This document shows, one piece after another, positions 49,154 to 57,603 of a stretch of 63,278 bases of DNA (positions within the stretch are counted from its first letter, which is position 1; each line of letters opens with the position of its first letter). The notes under the pieces are model-generated. The model searched no databases and was not told the origin of the DNA. It saw nothing but the letters and a program-made list of their open reading frames with translations. Made by a program: the position numbers and the translations under genes. Source of the DNA: Streptococcaceae bacterium (GTDB taxonomy: Bacteria; Bacillota; Bacilli; Lactobacillales; Streptococcaceae); contig JAKVKP010000013.1 of the NCBI GenBank assembly GCA_022484805.1, positions 1-63,278 of the forward strand, written 5' to 3'.

Positions 49154-49186
49154 ATGTTTTTAATAAGAATACATCTGAATGAATAG
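49154..49186 (+). CDS. Possible 10-codon leader peptide before the PTS operon
   Basis: ATG 49154 follows AAGGAG (49144-49149) and reads M-F-L-I-R-I-H-L-N-E before TAG at 49184. The stop overlaps the ribosome site of the EIIA gene. Too short to be sure it is translated; it could couple or tune EIIA translation. Confidence 0.25.
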   Translation: MFLIRIHLNE

Positions 49187-49197
49187 GAGTTGGTTTG

Positions 49198-49638
49198 ATG
49201 GTACAAATTATTTTAAGTGGCCATGGTCAAATTTCAACTGGTGTTAAAAGTGCGACAGATATGATTTTTGGTGCACAGGATAATTATACAGCAGTGGAAT
49301 TTTTACCTGGTGAAGGTAAAGAAAATCTGAGCGAAAAATTTAAAGCACTCCTAGATGATTTTGATTCAACGGAGGAAGTTCTGATTATTGTAGATGTCTT
49401 TGGAGGCACACCCTACAATACGGCAAGTGAGCTCGTTTATGGCAATTCAAATCGAGATGTCATAACTGGTTTAAGCTTACCATTGGTGCTTGAGGCTCTA
49501 AGTGCAAGGCTATCAGGTAATTTAGTCGAAGTAGTTGCACATTTAAAAAATGCTAGTCCTGATTTTGTTAAAATTTTTTCAGAGGAATTTGCAAAAATTC
49601 AAAGTGTTTCAGAGGATTTAGAGGAGGATGAATTATGA
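49198..49638 (+). CDS. levD: Mannose-family PTS EIIA component
   Basis: 146 residues. The phosphorylated histidine is H9 in L-S-G-H-G-Q-I-S-T-G, and V-D-V-F-G-G-T-P-Y-N is the second active-site signature. It receives phosphate from HPr and passes it to EIIB. The open frame begins at TTG 49195, but ATG 49198 is 8 bases from AGGAG. First gene of the sigma-54-driven operon. Proximity to a fructanase gene favours a fructose/fructan (Lev) role over mannose or glucose uptake, although the family sequence alone does not decide. Confidence 0.92.
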   Translation: MVQIILSGHGQISTGVKSATDMIFGAQDNYTAVEFLPGEGKENLSEKFKALLDDFDSTEEVLIIVDVFGGTPYNTASELVYGNSNRDVITGLSLPLVLEALSARLSGNLVEVVAHLKNASPDFVKIFSEEFAKIQSVSEDLEEDEL

Positions 49639-50123
49639 AAATTGTATTAAGTAGAATTGATGATCGCTTTATTCATGGTCAAGTATTAACGAAATGGATT
49701 AAACAATCACCTGCCAATCGAATTATCATTGTCAATGATTCGGTCGCAAAGGATGAAGTTAGAAAGACTTTGGTTTTATCAGTTGCACCTGCCAATGTTA
49801 AAGCAAGTGCTGTAACGGTGGAGAAAATGGCTAAGGCTTATCATTCGCCACGCTATGAAAATGAAACGGCATTTCTATTATTTGATGGACCAGAGGATGT
49901 TGCGCGTTTAGTTGAAGCCGGTGTGCCAATTGATGTTGTCAATGTTGGTGGTATGCGCTTTGAATTGGATCGTAAACAAATTACTAAATCAGTTTCAGTG
50001 AGAGATCAAGATATTGAAGCGTTTAGAAAGCTAAAGGAACTTGGTGTGAAATGTGAATTACGTCAATTGCCAGGGGATACATCACAAGATTTTAATGATA
50101 TTTTGAACAATACATTGAAATAA
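49635..50123 (+). CDS. levE: Mannose-family PTS EIIB component
   Basis: 162 residues. The phosphorylated histidine is H14 in D-D-R-F-I-H-G-Q-V, canonical for EIIB of the mannose family. It takes phosphate from EIIA and gives it to sugar at EIIC/EIID; in the Lev system EIIB also phosphorylates and inhibits LevR in the absence of substrate. The start overlaps the EIIA stop (ATGA-type), typical coupling. Confidence 0.94.
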   Translation: MKIVLSRIDDRFIHGQVLTKWIKQSPANRIIIVNDSVAKDEVRKTLVLSVAPANVKASAVTVEKMAKAYHSPRYENETAFLLFDGPEDVARLVEAGVPIDVVNVGGMRFELDRKQITKSVSVRDQDIEAFRKLKELGVKCELRQLPGDTSQDFNDILNNTLK

Positions 50124-50144
50124 TATTATAAGGAGGAAAGAAAC

Positions 50145-50945
50145 ATGGGAATATTTCAAATTGTAGCCTTATTAATTATTGCGGCGATTACTGGTATTGG
50201 ATCAGTAGTAGATGAGGCGCAAACACATCGACCATTAGTTGCATGTACTTTAGTCGGTCTCGCTTTAGGAGATGTTAAAACTGGTATTATTTTAGGTGGT
50301 ACATTGGAAATGATGGCTTTAGGCTGGATGAACGTTGGTCTTGCGATGGCACCCGATACAGCAATTGCTTCAGTTATTTCTACTATTTTAGTTATTAATT
50401 CACATCAAGGTATTGGTGAAGGGATTGCAATTGCAGTACCTTTGGCAGCAGCAGGTCAAGCTTTAACAATCTTTGTTAGAACAATCACGGTATTCTTTAT
50501 TCATAAAGCGGATGATATGGCAAAAACTGGTAACTTCAAAGGGATTGAACGGGCTCATTTACTCGCTATGAGTTTACAAGCTTTGCGCGTGATGATTCCA
50601 ACATTAATTATTTGTTTAATTTCTGCAGACGCTGTACAAAACTTCTTAAGCTCAATTCCAGAAGTAATTACTAAAGGACTTCAAATCGGTGGTGGTATTA
50701 TCGTTGTTGTTGGTTATGCAATGGTTATTAACATGATGGATGTGCCTTATTTAAAACCATTTATGTACGCAGGTTTCTTATTCGCTGCCTTTACAGACTT
50801 CAACCTTGTTGGTTTTGGTGGTTTAGGTTTAATCGCAGCTTTAATTTACTTACAATTAAAATATAATGGTCAACCACAGCAAGCAGCGGCGACTTCATCA
50901 GGTACGACAACTTATGATGATGACGACGATGATTTAGATGCATAG
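50145..50945 (+). CDS. levF: Mannose-family PTS EIIC component
   Basis: 266 residues, a polytopic permease subunit. The family signature G-T-L-E-M-M-A-L-G-W-M-N-V-G lies near 46-59. The hydrophobic body covers about 1-240; the short C-tail is acidic (D-D-D-D-D-D-L-D-A) and extends past the usual core. ATG follows AAGGAGG. Pairs with EIID to form the channel. Confidence 0.94.
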   Translation: MGIFQIVALLIIAAITGIGSVVDEAQTHRPLVACTLVGLALGDVKTGIILGGTLEMMALGWMNVGLAMAPDTAIASVISTILVINSHQGIGEGIAIAVPLAAAGQALTIFVRTITVFFIHKADDMAKTGNFKGIERAHLLAMSLQALRVMIPTLIICLISADAVQNFLSSIPEVITKGLQIGGGIIVVVGYAMVINMMDVPYLKPFMYAGFLFAAFTDFNLVGFGGLGLIAALIYLQLKYNGQPQQAAATSSGTTTYDDDDDDLDA

Positions 50946-50963
50946 GCATAGGAGGCAAAAAAT

Positions 50964-51791
50964 ATGGCAACTGAAAGAACATTAACTAAAAAAGAATTAA
51001 ATAGTATGTTTCTTCGTTCAAATTTCCTATTAGGATCATTTAACTTTGAACGGGTACAATCATTAGGATTTTGTTATGTAATTATTCCAGCCTTGAAAAA
51101 GATTTATCCAGAGGGCGAGGAAAGAAATGAGGCATTAGCACGTCATTTGGAATGGTTTAATACACAACCTTGGTTGACTGCACCAATCTTTGGTGTAACT
51201 GCGGCGATGGAAGAAGAAAAGGCTAAGGGTAAAGATATTGACGGTTCAGCAATTCAAGCTATGAAAATTGGTTTGATGGGACCATTGGCTGGTGTTGGTG
51301 ATCCAATTTTCTGGGGAACTGCTCGCCCGGTTTTAGCTGCACTTGGTGCTTCACTCGCATTAAACGGTTCGATTGCCGGTCCATTACTCTTCTTCTTCTT
51401 AATTAATGTCGTTCGTTTAGCAACTAAATACTTTGGTCTTTTCTACGGTTACGAAAAAGGTATGGAGATTATCAAGGATATGGCTGGCGGACGTATCAAG
51501 AAGTTAACAGAAGGTGCTTCAATCGTTGGTTTGTTTGTAATGGGGGCCTTGATTAATAAATGGACGAGCATTAATATTGCTTTACAAGCAACTAAGATTA
51601 CTAATGACGACGGTACAGTTACAACACAAACAGTACAAGATATTTTGGACAGTATTATGCCTGGTATGCTGGCTTTAGGCTTAACATTAGTTGTTGCTTG
51701 GTTATTAAAGAAAAATGTAAATCCATTATTGATTATTCTTGTAATTTTCGTAATTGGTATTTTAGGCTACGCAGCTGGTATTCTTGCTTAG
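50964..51791 (+). CDS. levG: Mannose-family PTS EIID component
   Basis: 275 residues. N-terminal amphipathic part then membrane segments; typical motifs are R-S-N-F-L-L-G-S-F-N-F-E-R (about 13-25), N-T-Q-P-W-L near 71-76 and G-L-M-G-P-L-A-G-V-G-D-P-I-F-W-G near 108-123. It completes the IIA-IIB-IIC-IID set; the operon ends in a terminator, with the fructanase gene 104 bases beyond. AGGAGG precedes ATG 50964. Confidence 0.95.
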   Translation: MATERTLTKKELNSMFLRSNFLLGSFNFERVQSLGFCYVIIPALKKIYPEGEERNEALARHLEWFNTQPWLTAPIFGVTAAMEEEKAKGKDIDGSAIQAMKIGLMGPLAGVGDPIFWGTARPVLAALGASLALNGSIAGPLLFFFLINVVRLATKYFGLFYGYEKGMEIIKDMAGGRIKKLTEGASIVGLFVMGALINKWTSINIALQATKITNDDGTVTTQTVQDILDSIMPGMLALGLTLVVAWLLKKNVNPLLIILVIFVIGILGYAAGILA

Positions 51792-51805
51792 TTGCACACT
51801 AAAAT

Positions 51806-51844
51806 AGAATTGTTGAATATTAACTATTTGACAATTCTTTTTTT
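51806..51844 (+). terminator. Terminator after the PTS operon (possibly partial)
   Basis: AGAATTGTTGAATA / TATTTGACAATTCT stem with two mismatches, then TTTTTTT. The fructanase may depend on read-through or on its own weak promoter. Confidence 0.75.
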
Positions 51845-51855
51845 ATGATAGTTTA

Positions 51856-51869
51856 TGGAAACGTTTTCA
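51856..51869 (+). promoter_or_regulatory. cre site before the fructanase gene
   Basis: TGGAAACGTTTTCA, with palindromic flanks (ATGGAAACGTTTTCAT), matches the CcpA consensus at 13 of 14 positions. Located 26 bases before the ATG, it should give strong catabolite repression. Confidence 0.75.
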
Positions 51870-51895
51870 TAAAATTAAAGAAATAGGAGAGATTA

Positions 51896-54800
51896 ATGAG
51901 AAAGAATATTTTTATTAAAAGGATGAAGCTAATGCTGCTTGGGATGACCAGCTTATTAGCAATTGGCTTAGTTACTTCAAAAAGTGCTTCTGCTGATAGC
52001 TCGGCGAATCAAAACAGCTGGCAATATAATGAGCTTTATCGTAATCAGTTTCATTATTCAGCGTCTCAAAATTGGCTCAACGATCCGAATGGCTTACTTT
52101 ATGATGATTCGACAGGGATTTATCATATGTACTATCAATATAACCCCAATGGTAATAGCTGGGGTGATATGTCATGGGGGCACGCAACTAGTACTGACAT
52201 GATTAACTGGCAAGAGCAGTCGGTTGCAATCCCAATGCTGGAAAATCAGGACGAAATGAAATTTGAATTTACGGCAACTAGTGGTGAATTTAAAGGTCAA
52301 ACCGTACGCTACTGGGGACAACCTCGGTCAGACTGGGATGGCGCTAATGGTAAGAAATATATTTTCAGTGGCTCAACAGCTATTGATAAGAATAACGTAA
52401 CTGGTTTAGGTGCAAATACAATTCTTGCCTATTATACAACCTGCTTTCAAATTCCAACGCGTTTAGCGGATGATGGCGATAATGGGCTGGGAACATGGGT
52501 AGGCATTAGGGAAGTACAAGAACAGCACTTAGCATACAGTACGGATGGCGGTATGACCTTTAAGCAGTATGACTATGATAGTAATAAATCTGTTGCTGAT
52601 AATGCGACTGCTAATTTAAACGGTACGGCGAATCAACAAAGTCCAAAGGCGATTATTCCTGTGACTGCAATTTCAGGCAAAGACGGTGTTGATGCGAAGG
52701 ATTTCCGTGATCCAAAAGTTGTCTACGATGAAGAAAATAAACAATGGTTGATGATTGTCGTTGCAGGACAACAGGCCCAAATTTTCAAATCAAAGGATAT
52801 GATTAACTGGGAATATGCTTCAGCAATTGAAAGACAACACGATGTCGGTAATGGAGTTTGGGAATGTCCGGAATTAATTCCAATGACAGCCGATGACGGC
52901 ACTAAAAAATGGATTTTAACGATGAGTGTGCAAGATGGTGCCTATGCATCAGGGTCAGGTATGCAGTATTTTGTTGGCGATATTGATGCAACTGGGACAT
53001 GGACACCAGCCACAGACCAAACTTTGGCTAATCCAAATTGGTTAGATTATGGTGAAGATTTCTATGCAGGTGTCACCTTCGGAAATACTGGTGATCGAAA
53101 AATCATGTTGGCTTGGGAAAGTAATTGGAAATGGACCGGTCTTCAGAAGACTACACCTTGGTATAGTAATATGACGATTCCACGTGAATTAGAGCTAGTT
53201 TCGGATACAAGCTATGATGGTGGTTATAAAATTACACAAACTGCGATTGCGGAATTAGATGAAAGTAATGCTGAAACGGCAATTACTCCTGCTCTAAATA
53301 AAGGTGACAGCAGCTCTGATAGCGGTGTTGTTCTGGATGGTAGCATGCGTGATAGCAATGCTGCAAAGGTTACAAATTATACGGGCACAAACTATAAAGT
53401 AGAATCAGAATTTTCATGGGATAGCGATGCCACTAAACCAACTGCTTTGGGTATCTATGTCAGAGGAACTGACGATTTTACCAGAAAAGTTATGGTCGGT
53501 TATGACTTAAATGCAGGGCTGGCCTACGTGAATATCTTAACTACGGGTGACGCGGATTTGAGTGGTAATGGTCGCGATAATACCAATGTTTCGATTCCTG
53601 ATACAGGCAAAATTAAATTAACAGCACTCGTTGATGAATCCTCTGTTGAGGTTTTTATCAATGATGGCGAAAAAACGATTACTCAGGTTTTCTATTTTAG
53701 ACCCGAGATTATTGGAGCGGATGTCAAAACAAATAATGTTGGTTTTTATGTCGAAGGTGGTAATGATAAAAAGGCTACTATTTCCAACGCTAAAATTACG
53801 CCATATCGAAGCATTTTTGGTGACATAGATATTACGGCAAATGATACACCAATTACCTATGGTGGTGCGATTGATTTAGAAAGCCTAGTTGCTGCAAATA
53901 ATACGAGTGGTACAGGTGAGGTTTCTGTAATTAGCTCTGTTAATATTGTTAAAGGGTTGGCAAGTAATGCAATTGGAACACATGAAGTGGTTTATAGTGC
54001 GACTAATACATCAGGAAAATATCAAGAAAAAATAGTTCAAATTAAAGTAGTGGCAGATAAAACTGCCTTGAAAGCTAAAATTGATGAAGCAAATGCAATT
54101 CTACCAAATGAGGTGGCCTATACAGATGATTCATGGTCAACCTTTACAAGTAAGCTTGATGCTGCAAACATTAGTTATGACAGTACAGATGTAACGCAAA
54201 CACAAGATGCTATAGATACTGCTACCAATGACTTAACCACTGCAATTTCTGGACTTGTCTCTAAAGTTGATAAAACGGCATTAAATGTGTTGATTGATTT
54301 GGTAGATAAATTAGCAAATTCTGCTAGTGACTATACGGAATCCAGTTGGTCTAACCTCGCTGTACCATTGAGTGAGGCCAAATCAGTCAAGGACAAACTC
54401 GATGCTACCGAATCTGAGGTTGGAACGGCATACAATAATCTTTTTAAAGCTGTTCGCGGTTTAGCACTAAAAGAAGAAGTTCAGCCTGAAACAGAAGTTA
54501 ATAAAACAGCACTAGAAGTTATTTTAGAGTTGTATTCAGCAATTGAATCACATAAAGATAGTTATACAACAGCGTCATGGCAAAAGGTTGTTGAGGCATA
54601 TACAGCAGCTAAGACAATTTTTGAAGATGAAGCAACAACACAGGCAAAGATTGATGAAAGTGCTAAAAATTTAAGTAATTCTATTAAAAATTTAGAAACA
54701 ACACAAGAAGAAGTAGTACCTTCAATTTCATATAGTACTCATGTACAGAATGTTGGTTGGCAAAATGCACTTTCTGACGGACAAAAAGCTGGTACTACAG

Positions 54801-55159
54801 GTAAAAGCCTTCGCTTAGAAGCAATTAAGATTAATCTTGCTGATGGCCTTGACGGGGGGATTGAGTATATGACGCATGTTCAAGATATTGGTAATCAAAA
54901 ATGGGTTAGTAATGGTGCGTTAGCTGGTACAACAGGAAAAGGTTTGCGATTAGAGGCTTTGAAAATCAGATTAACTGGTGAATTAGAAACCAAATATGAT
55001 GTTTATTATCGTGTGCATGTCCAAAATATCGGTAACCAAAAATGGGTTAAGAATGGAGAATTAGCTGGAACGACAGGAAAGAGTTTACGTTTAGAGGCAG
55101 TTCAGGTACTTTTAGTTAAAAAAGGGGACCCAGCGCCTGCTAACAATCTACCATTTTAA
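51896..55159 (+). CDS. Secreted GH32 fructanase (levanase/inulinase-type) with FIVAR-like and ChW repeats
   Basis: 1087 residues. A signal peptide (1 to about 33) with a basic start and A-S-A-D cleavage region precedes the GH32 catalytic domain (about 45-640). Its catalytic triad is visible: nucleophile D63 (W-L-N-D-P-N-G), D272 (F-R-D-P-K) and acid/base E323 (W-E-C-P-E-L). An Ig-like segment (about 645-718) is followed by three helical FIVAR-like repeats of about 65 residues (from about 721, 790 and 865; each starts K-T-A-L). Three ChW repeats (about 943-1080, recurring A-G-T-T-G-K-x-L-R-L-E-A) close it. There is no LPxTG. It probably acts at the cell surface, releasing fructose for the adjacent PTS. 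Substrate (levan or inulin) cannot be told from sequence. Confidence 0.93.
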   Translation: MRKNIFIKRMKLMLLGMTSLLAIGLVTSKSASADSSANQNSWQYNELYRNQFHYSASQNWLNDPNGLLYDDSTGIYHMYYQYNPNGNSWGDMSWGHATSTDMINWQEQSVAIPMLENQDEMKFEFTATSGEFKGQTVRYWGQPRSDWDGANGKKYIFSGSTAIDKNNVTGLGANTILAYYTTCFQIPTRLADDGDNGLGTWVGIREVQEQHLAYSTDGGMTFKQYDYDSNKSVADNATANLNGTANQQSPKAIIPVTAISGKDGVDAKDFRDPKVVYDEENKQWLMIVVAGQQAQIFKSKDMINWEYASAIERQHDVGNGVWECPELIPMTADDGTKKWILTMSVQDGAYASGSGMQYFVGDIDATGTWTPATDQTLANPNWLDYGEDFYAGVTFGNTGDRKIMLAWESNWKWTGLQKTTPWYSNMTIPRELELVSDTSYDGGYKITQTAIAELDESNAETAITPALNKGDSSSDSGVVLDGSMRDSNAAKVTNYTGTNYKVESEFSWDSDATKPTALGIYVRGTDDFTRKVMVGYDLNAGLAYVNILTTGDADLSGNGRDNTNVSIPDTGKIKLTALVDESSVEVFINDGEKTITQVFYFRPEIIGADVKTNNVGFYVEGGNDKKATISNAKITPYRSIFGDIDITANDTPITYGGAIDLESLVAANNTSGTGEVSVISSVNIVKGLASNAIGTHEVVYSATNTSGKYQEKIVQIKVVADKTALKAKIDEANAILPNEVAYTDDSWSTFTSKLDAANISYDSTDVTQTQDAIDTATNDLTTAISGLVSKVDKTALNVLIDLVDKLANSASDYTESSWSNLAVPLSEAKSVKDKLDATESEVGTAYNNLFKAVRGLALKEEVQPETEVNKTALEVILELYSAIESHKDSYTTASWQKVVEAYTAAKTIFEDEATTQAKIDESAKNLSNSIKNLETTQEEVVPSISYSTHVQNVGWQNALSDGQKAGTTGKSLRLEAIKINLADGLDGGIEYMTHVQDIGNQKWVSNGALAGTTGKGLRLEALKIRLTGELETKYDVYYRVHVQNIGNQKWVKNGELAGTTGKSLRLEAVQVLLVKKGDPAPANNLPF

Positions 55160-55181
55160 TTTAATTAAAAATTTTTATTAG

Positions 55182-55209
55182 GTAGTCATCTACAGATGGC
55201 TACTTTTTT
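55182..55209 (+). terminator. Terminator of the fructanase gene
   Basis: GTAGTCATC / GATGGCTAC stem (one mismatch) with TACA loop, then six T. Confidence 0.85.
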
Positions 55210-55239
55210 GATGAAATAATAAAAAGTATTAAAATCTAA

Positions 55240-55413
55240 AAAGGTGCTGCTCAATCAGAGTCTAGTCCTGATACTGTAAATGATACTTTACCATTGATTA
55301 ATCAAAATGCACGTTAAGCAGGGGCTATTAGTAGTTCGGCTTTAACTGCCAAGCAAGCTGATTAGGGTTTATCTAAGAATAAAATTAGTGAAATTATTTT
55401 TAAAATTTTTTGA
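55240..55413 (+). pseudogene. Coding-like remnant with two internal stops
   Basis: Translated from 55240 it reads K-G-A-A-Q-S-E-S-S-P-D-T and continues past TAA (55315) and TAG (55363) to TGA (55411). Both internal stops are one change from Gln codons (CAA, CAG), and the composition between them is coding-like. No start codon remains. I cannot name the ancestor. The rest of the 406-base gap to the tetR stop shows only the fructanase terminator and AT-rich sequence. Confidence 0.4.
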
Positions 55414-55565
55414 TTAAGGTTCAAAAATATAGCTGCTTTGATATTGGTTATTTCAAACAAATTATCTCTTAGAAGATAAAATGAATTAATAATAATCGGT
55501 GTGTTAATAATATCTCAGCCTTTATTTATGGTCTTTAATTCATATAAATTATAAAAAATGGATTA

Positions 55566-56123
55566 TTAAGCGTCTAGTTTGACAAAGATATCTAACATAT
55601 TGTCTGCCATTTCTCCAGCTGTTAGTGGCATATCATTACTAATCCACCACTCTATAATACCAATGATTGCGGAGGTCTTAATTAGGATGTTAAATTCTTC
55701 ATTTTTATCATCGTTAGAAATGTTTGAATTATTTGCATCAATTATTAATTTCATAATTAATTCACGCAAATATTTATGAAAGAAAGGCCAACAATCACTT
55801 TTTAATAAGATGGCGTAAAATTGAAAATCACCTTCTAAAAATTCAAAAATTTGAGTAAAAGCATTATTAATAGTAATAGCATCGCTATCAGTGTGAAAAG
55901 GGTCAGTATATAGATCTATTTTTTCTAAATGTTCATTGATGATTTGTTTAATTAAAGCAAATTTATCTTCATAATGAAGATAAAAAGTTGAGCGATTAAT
56001 ATTTGCAATCTCTGCGATATCGTTGACGGTGATTTTATCAAAGGATTTATGACTCAGTAATTCAATAAAAGCACTAGTAATAGTTAATTTCGTTCTATCA
56101 ATTCGCCTGTCAGATTTTTTCAT
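55566..56123 (-). CDS. TetR/AcrR-family regulator
   Basis: 185 residues from the proposed start M-K-K-S-D-R-R. The TetR helix-turn-helix is clear (I-T-V-N-D-I-A-E-I-A-N-I-N-R-S-T-F-Y-L-H-Y, about 31-51). The C-terminal part is like the group that includes DhaS-type regulators; the ligand is unknown. The frame extends to 56201, but TTAGGAG lies right before ATG 56123. It is divergent from the broken lipocalin-like gene and probably controlled it. Confidence 0.88.
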   Translation of the reverse strand: MKKSDRRIDRTKLTITSAFIELLSHKSFDKITVNDIAEIANINRSTFYLHYEDKFALIKQIINEHLEKIDLYTDPFHTDSDAITINNAFTQIFEFLEGDFQFYAILLKSDCWPFFHKYLRELIMKLIIDANNSNISNDDKNEEFNILIKTSAIIGIIEWWISNDMPLTAGEMADNMLDIFVKLDA

Positions 56124-56306
56124 AGATATTCTCCTAATAATAGACAACTTTTTAATTGTGTCGTATAAACGATAAAAGATTAATATTAGTGATTGGTTCA
56201 ATTTTAAATATTATATAAAATGAAATCATGATAATCAATTAACACTTTTTGGTTGACTATCAAATTAGTAAGAAAAAAATTTTAATTTTGAAAGGAAGAA
56301 TGTGAC

Positions 56307-57300
56307 ATGTTAAAAAATAAAGAATCAGTAGTAGAACATCTTAACCTGAGTAATAAAGGAATTGTTTCGGTCCTAAACCCGGTAGAAGATTTATTATGGA
56401 AAAAAATAGTAATAGTAATTCATGGTTTGCAATTGGTCATTTTGAAGCAGAGGGTCATGTGTTAAATTTTATGTATCATTTAATGATCTATCCATTGCCT
56501 ACAGGATCAGTGATGAATGCTTGTTTTCAGTAACTGATGAAACGACAAAAACATATTATGGAGAAGATCATTTTTATTCCTTTGATGAAATTGAAATTTT
56601 AGAGGATAAATTTTATATCAAAGTGCCTAATGGTACAATGAGTGGCGACTTGGAAACTATGAAATTAGAAGCTCGGATGGCAAATGCATCTTTAGATATC
56701 ACTATGAAACCAGTTGGTAATATCATCTATAACGGTGGTTCAGGAATATTTTCGTTATTAGGTATAAAAGTTCACCAATATTCAATTCCTAATCTTCAAA
56801 CAGAGGGTACAATTAAAATTGATGATAAATCTTACTCAATCAGTGGTAAATCATGGTTTGATCGACAGTGGCAACAAACAACAAAGTCAATGGCCGCTAG
56901 TGCAGGTAAATTTAGATGGACTTGGATGGACCTTAATTTAGATTCTGGAGAATATATTAGTTTATGGTCAGTTGTAAATCTTGAAACAAATGTCGAAAAT
57001 TCATGGGCGACAGTTCTTCATACCGACGGAAGTCAAACTGTTACAACGATGGAATCATTAACCGAAAATCAGTTTGATTATTGGAAGAGTCCCGTTTCAA
57101 AACAAAACTATCCAACAAAATGGAATGTCAAATTACCTGAGATAGATGCTTATTTTGAGATAACTGCTTCACAAAAAGAACAAGAAATTGTATCACAATT
57201 TATTAATAAGTATGAAGCAGCAAGTAAGGTCGAAGGCACATACAAAGGTAACCCGGTTTCGGGCTATTGTTATGTTGAATTGGTTGGCTTATTTGATTAA
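56307..57300 (+). pseudogene. Lipocalin/CrtC-like protein gene broken by two frameshifts
   Basis: ATG 56307 (AAAGGAAG upstream) starts a frame reading M-L-K-N-K-E-S to L-L-W near 56400. The sequence continues one frame over from a run of seven A (N-S-N-S-W-F-A-I-G-H-F-E-A-E-G-H, to M-N-A-C-F), then shifts again at a TTTT run (56523-56526) into the long frame S-V-T-D-E-T-T-K-T-Y-Y. Restoring one A and one T gives a continuous protein of about 330 residues. Content (S-W-F-A-I-G-H-F-E-A-E-G-H near the start, S-W-F-D-R-Q-W-Q later) resembles hydroxyneurosporene synthase/lipocalin-like hydrolases. The 259-residue 3' frame alone has no ribosome site. Confidence 0.8.
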
Positions 57301-57334
57301 TATAAACTACTTAATATTTAAATAAAATAATAAT

Positions 57335-57386
57335 ACCGATTACCAAAGATTGATTAATTATCTAATCACTGGTGATTGGTATTTTT
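57335..57386 (+). terminator. Terminator after the lipocalin-like pseudogene
   Basis: ACCGATTACC / GGTGATTGGT (with wobbles) and an inner GATT/AATC pairing, then ATTTTT. The other 218 bases up to rpoN are AT-rich with only a weak possible -10 (TAAACT at 57580-57585). Confidence 0.7.
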
Positions 57387-57603
57387 AGCTTGGATTACAG
57401 TTTAAAATATAAAAGTTAAGAATTATTGGTTTGCTTGTTTTTTTGAGTTAATACACTAGCCTCTATATTTTTAATTAGCAAAAACTATTATTAATAATTA
57501 TTTGCTAATATTAAAATCTAAATTTGATTGATAATTGAAGGAAATATAAAAAAATAAGGCAAATAATTTCAAAATAATGTAAACTAGATTAGAGGTGATT
57601 TAT

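Noticed and set aside
51791..51895. Possible second sigma-54 promoter (TTGCACAC) ahead of the fructanase
   Set aside because: No GG element lies at the required distance, so there is no -24/-12 pair.
54720..55159. Repeat array (recurring A-G-T-T-G-K coding pattern) as a CRISPR or non-coding repeat
   Set aside because: The repeats are in frame inside the fructanase and are ChW protein repeats.
56521..57300. The 259-codon frame as an independent intact gene
   Set aside because: It begins at a TTG without a ribosome site, and the two preceding frames supply the missing N-terminus, so it is the 3' part of a frameshifted gene.
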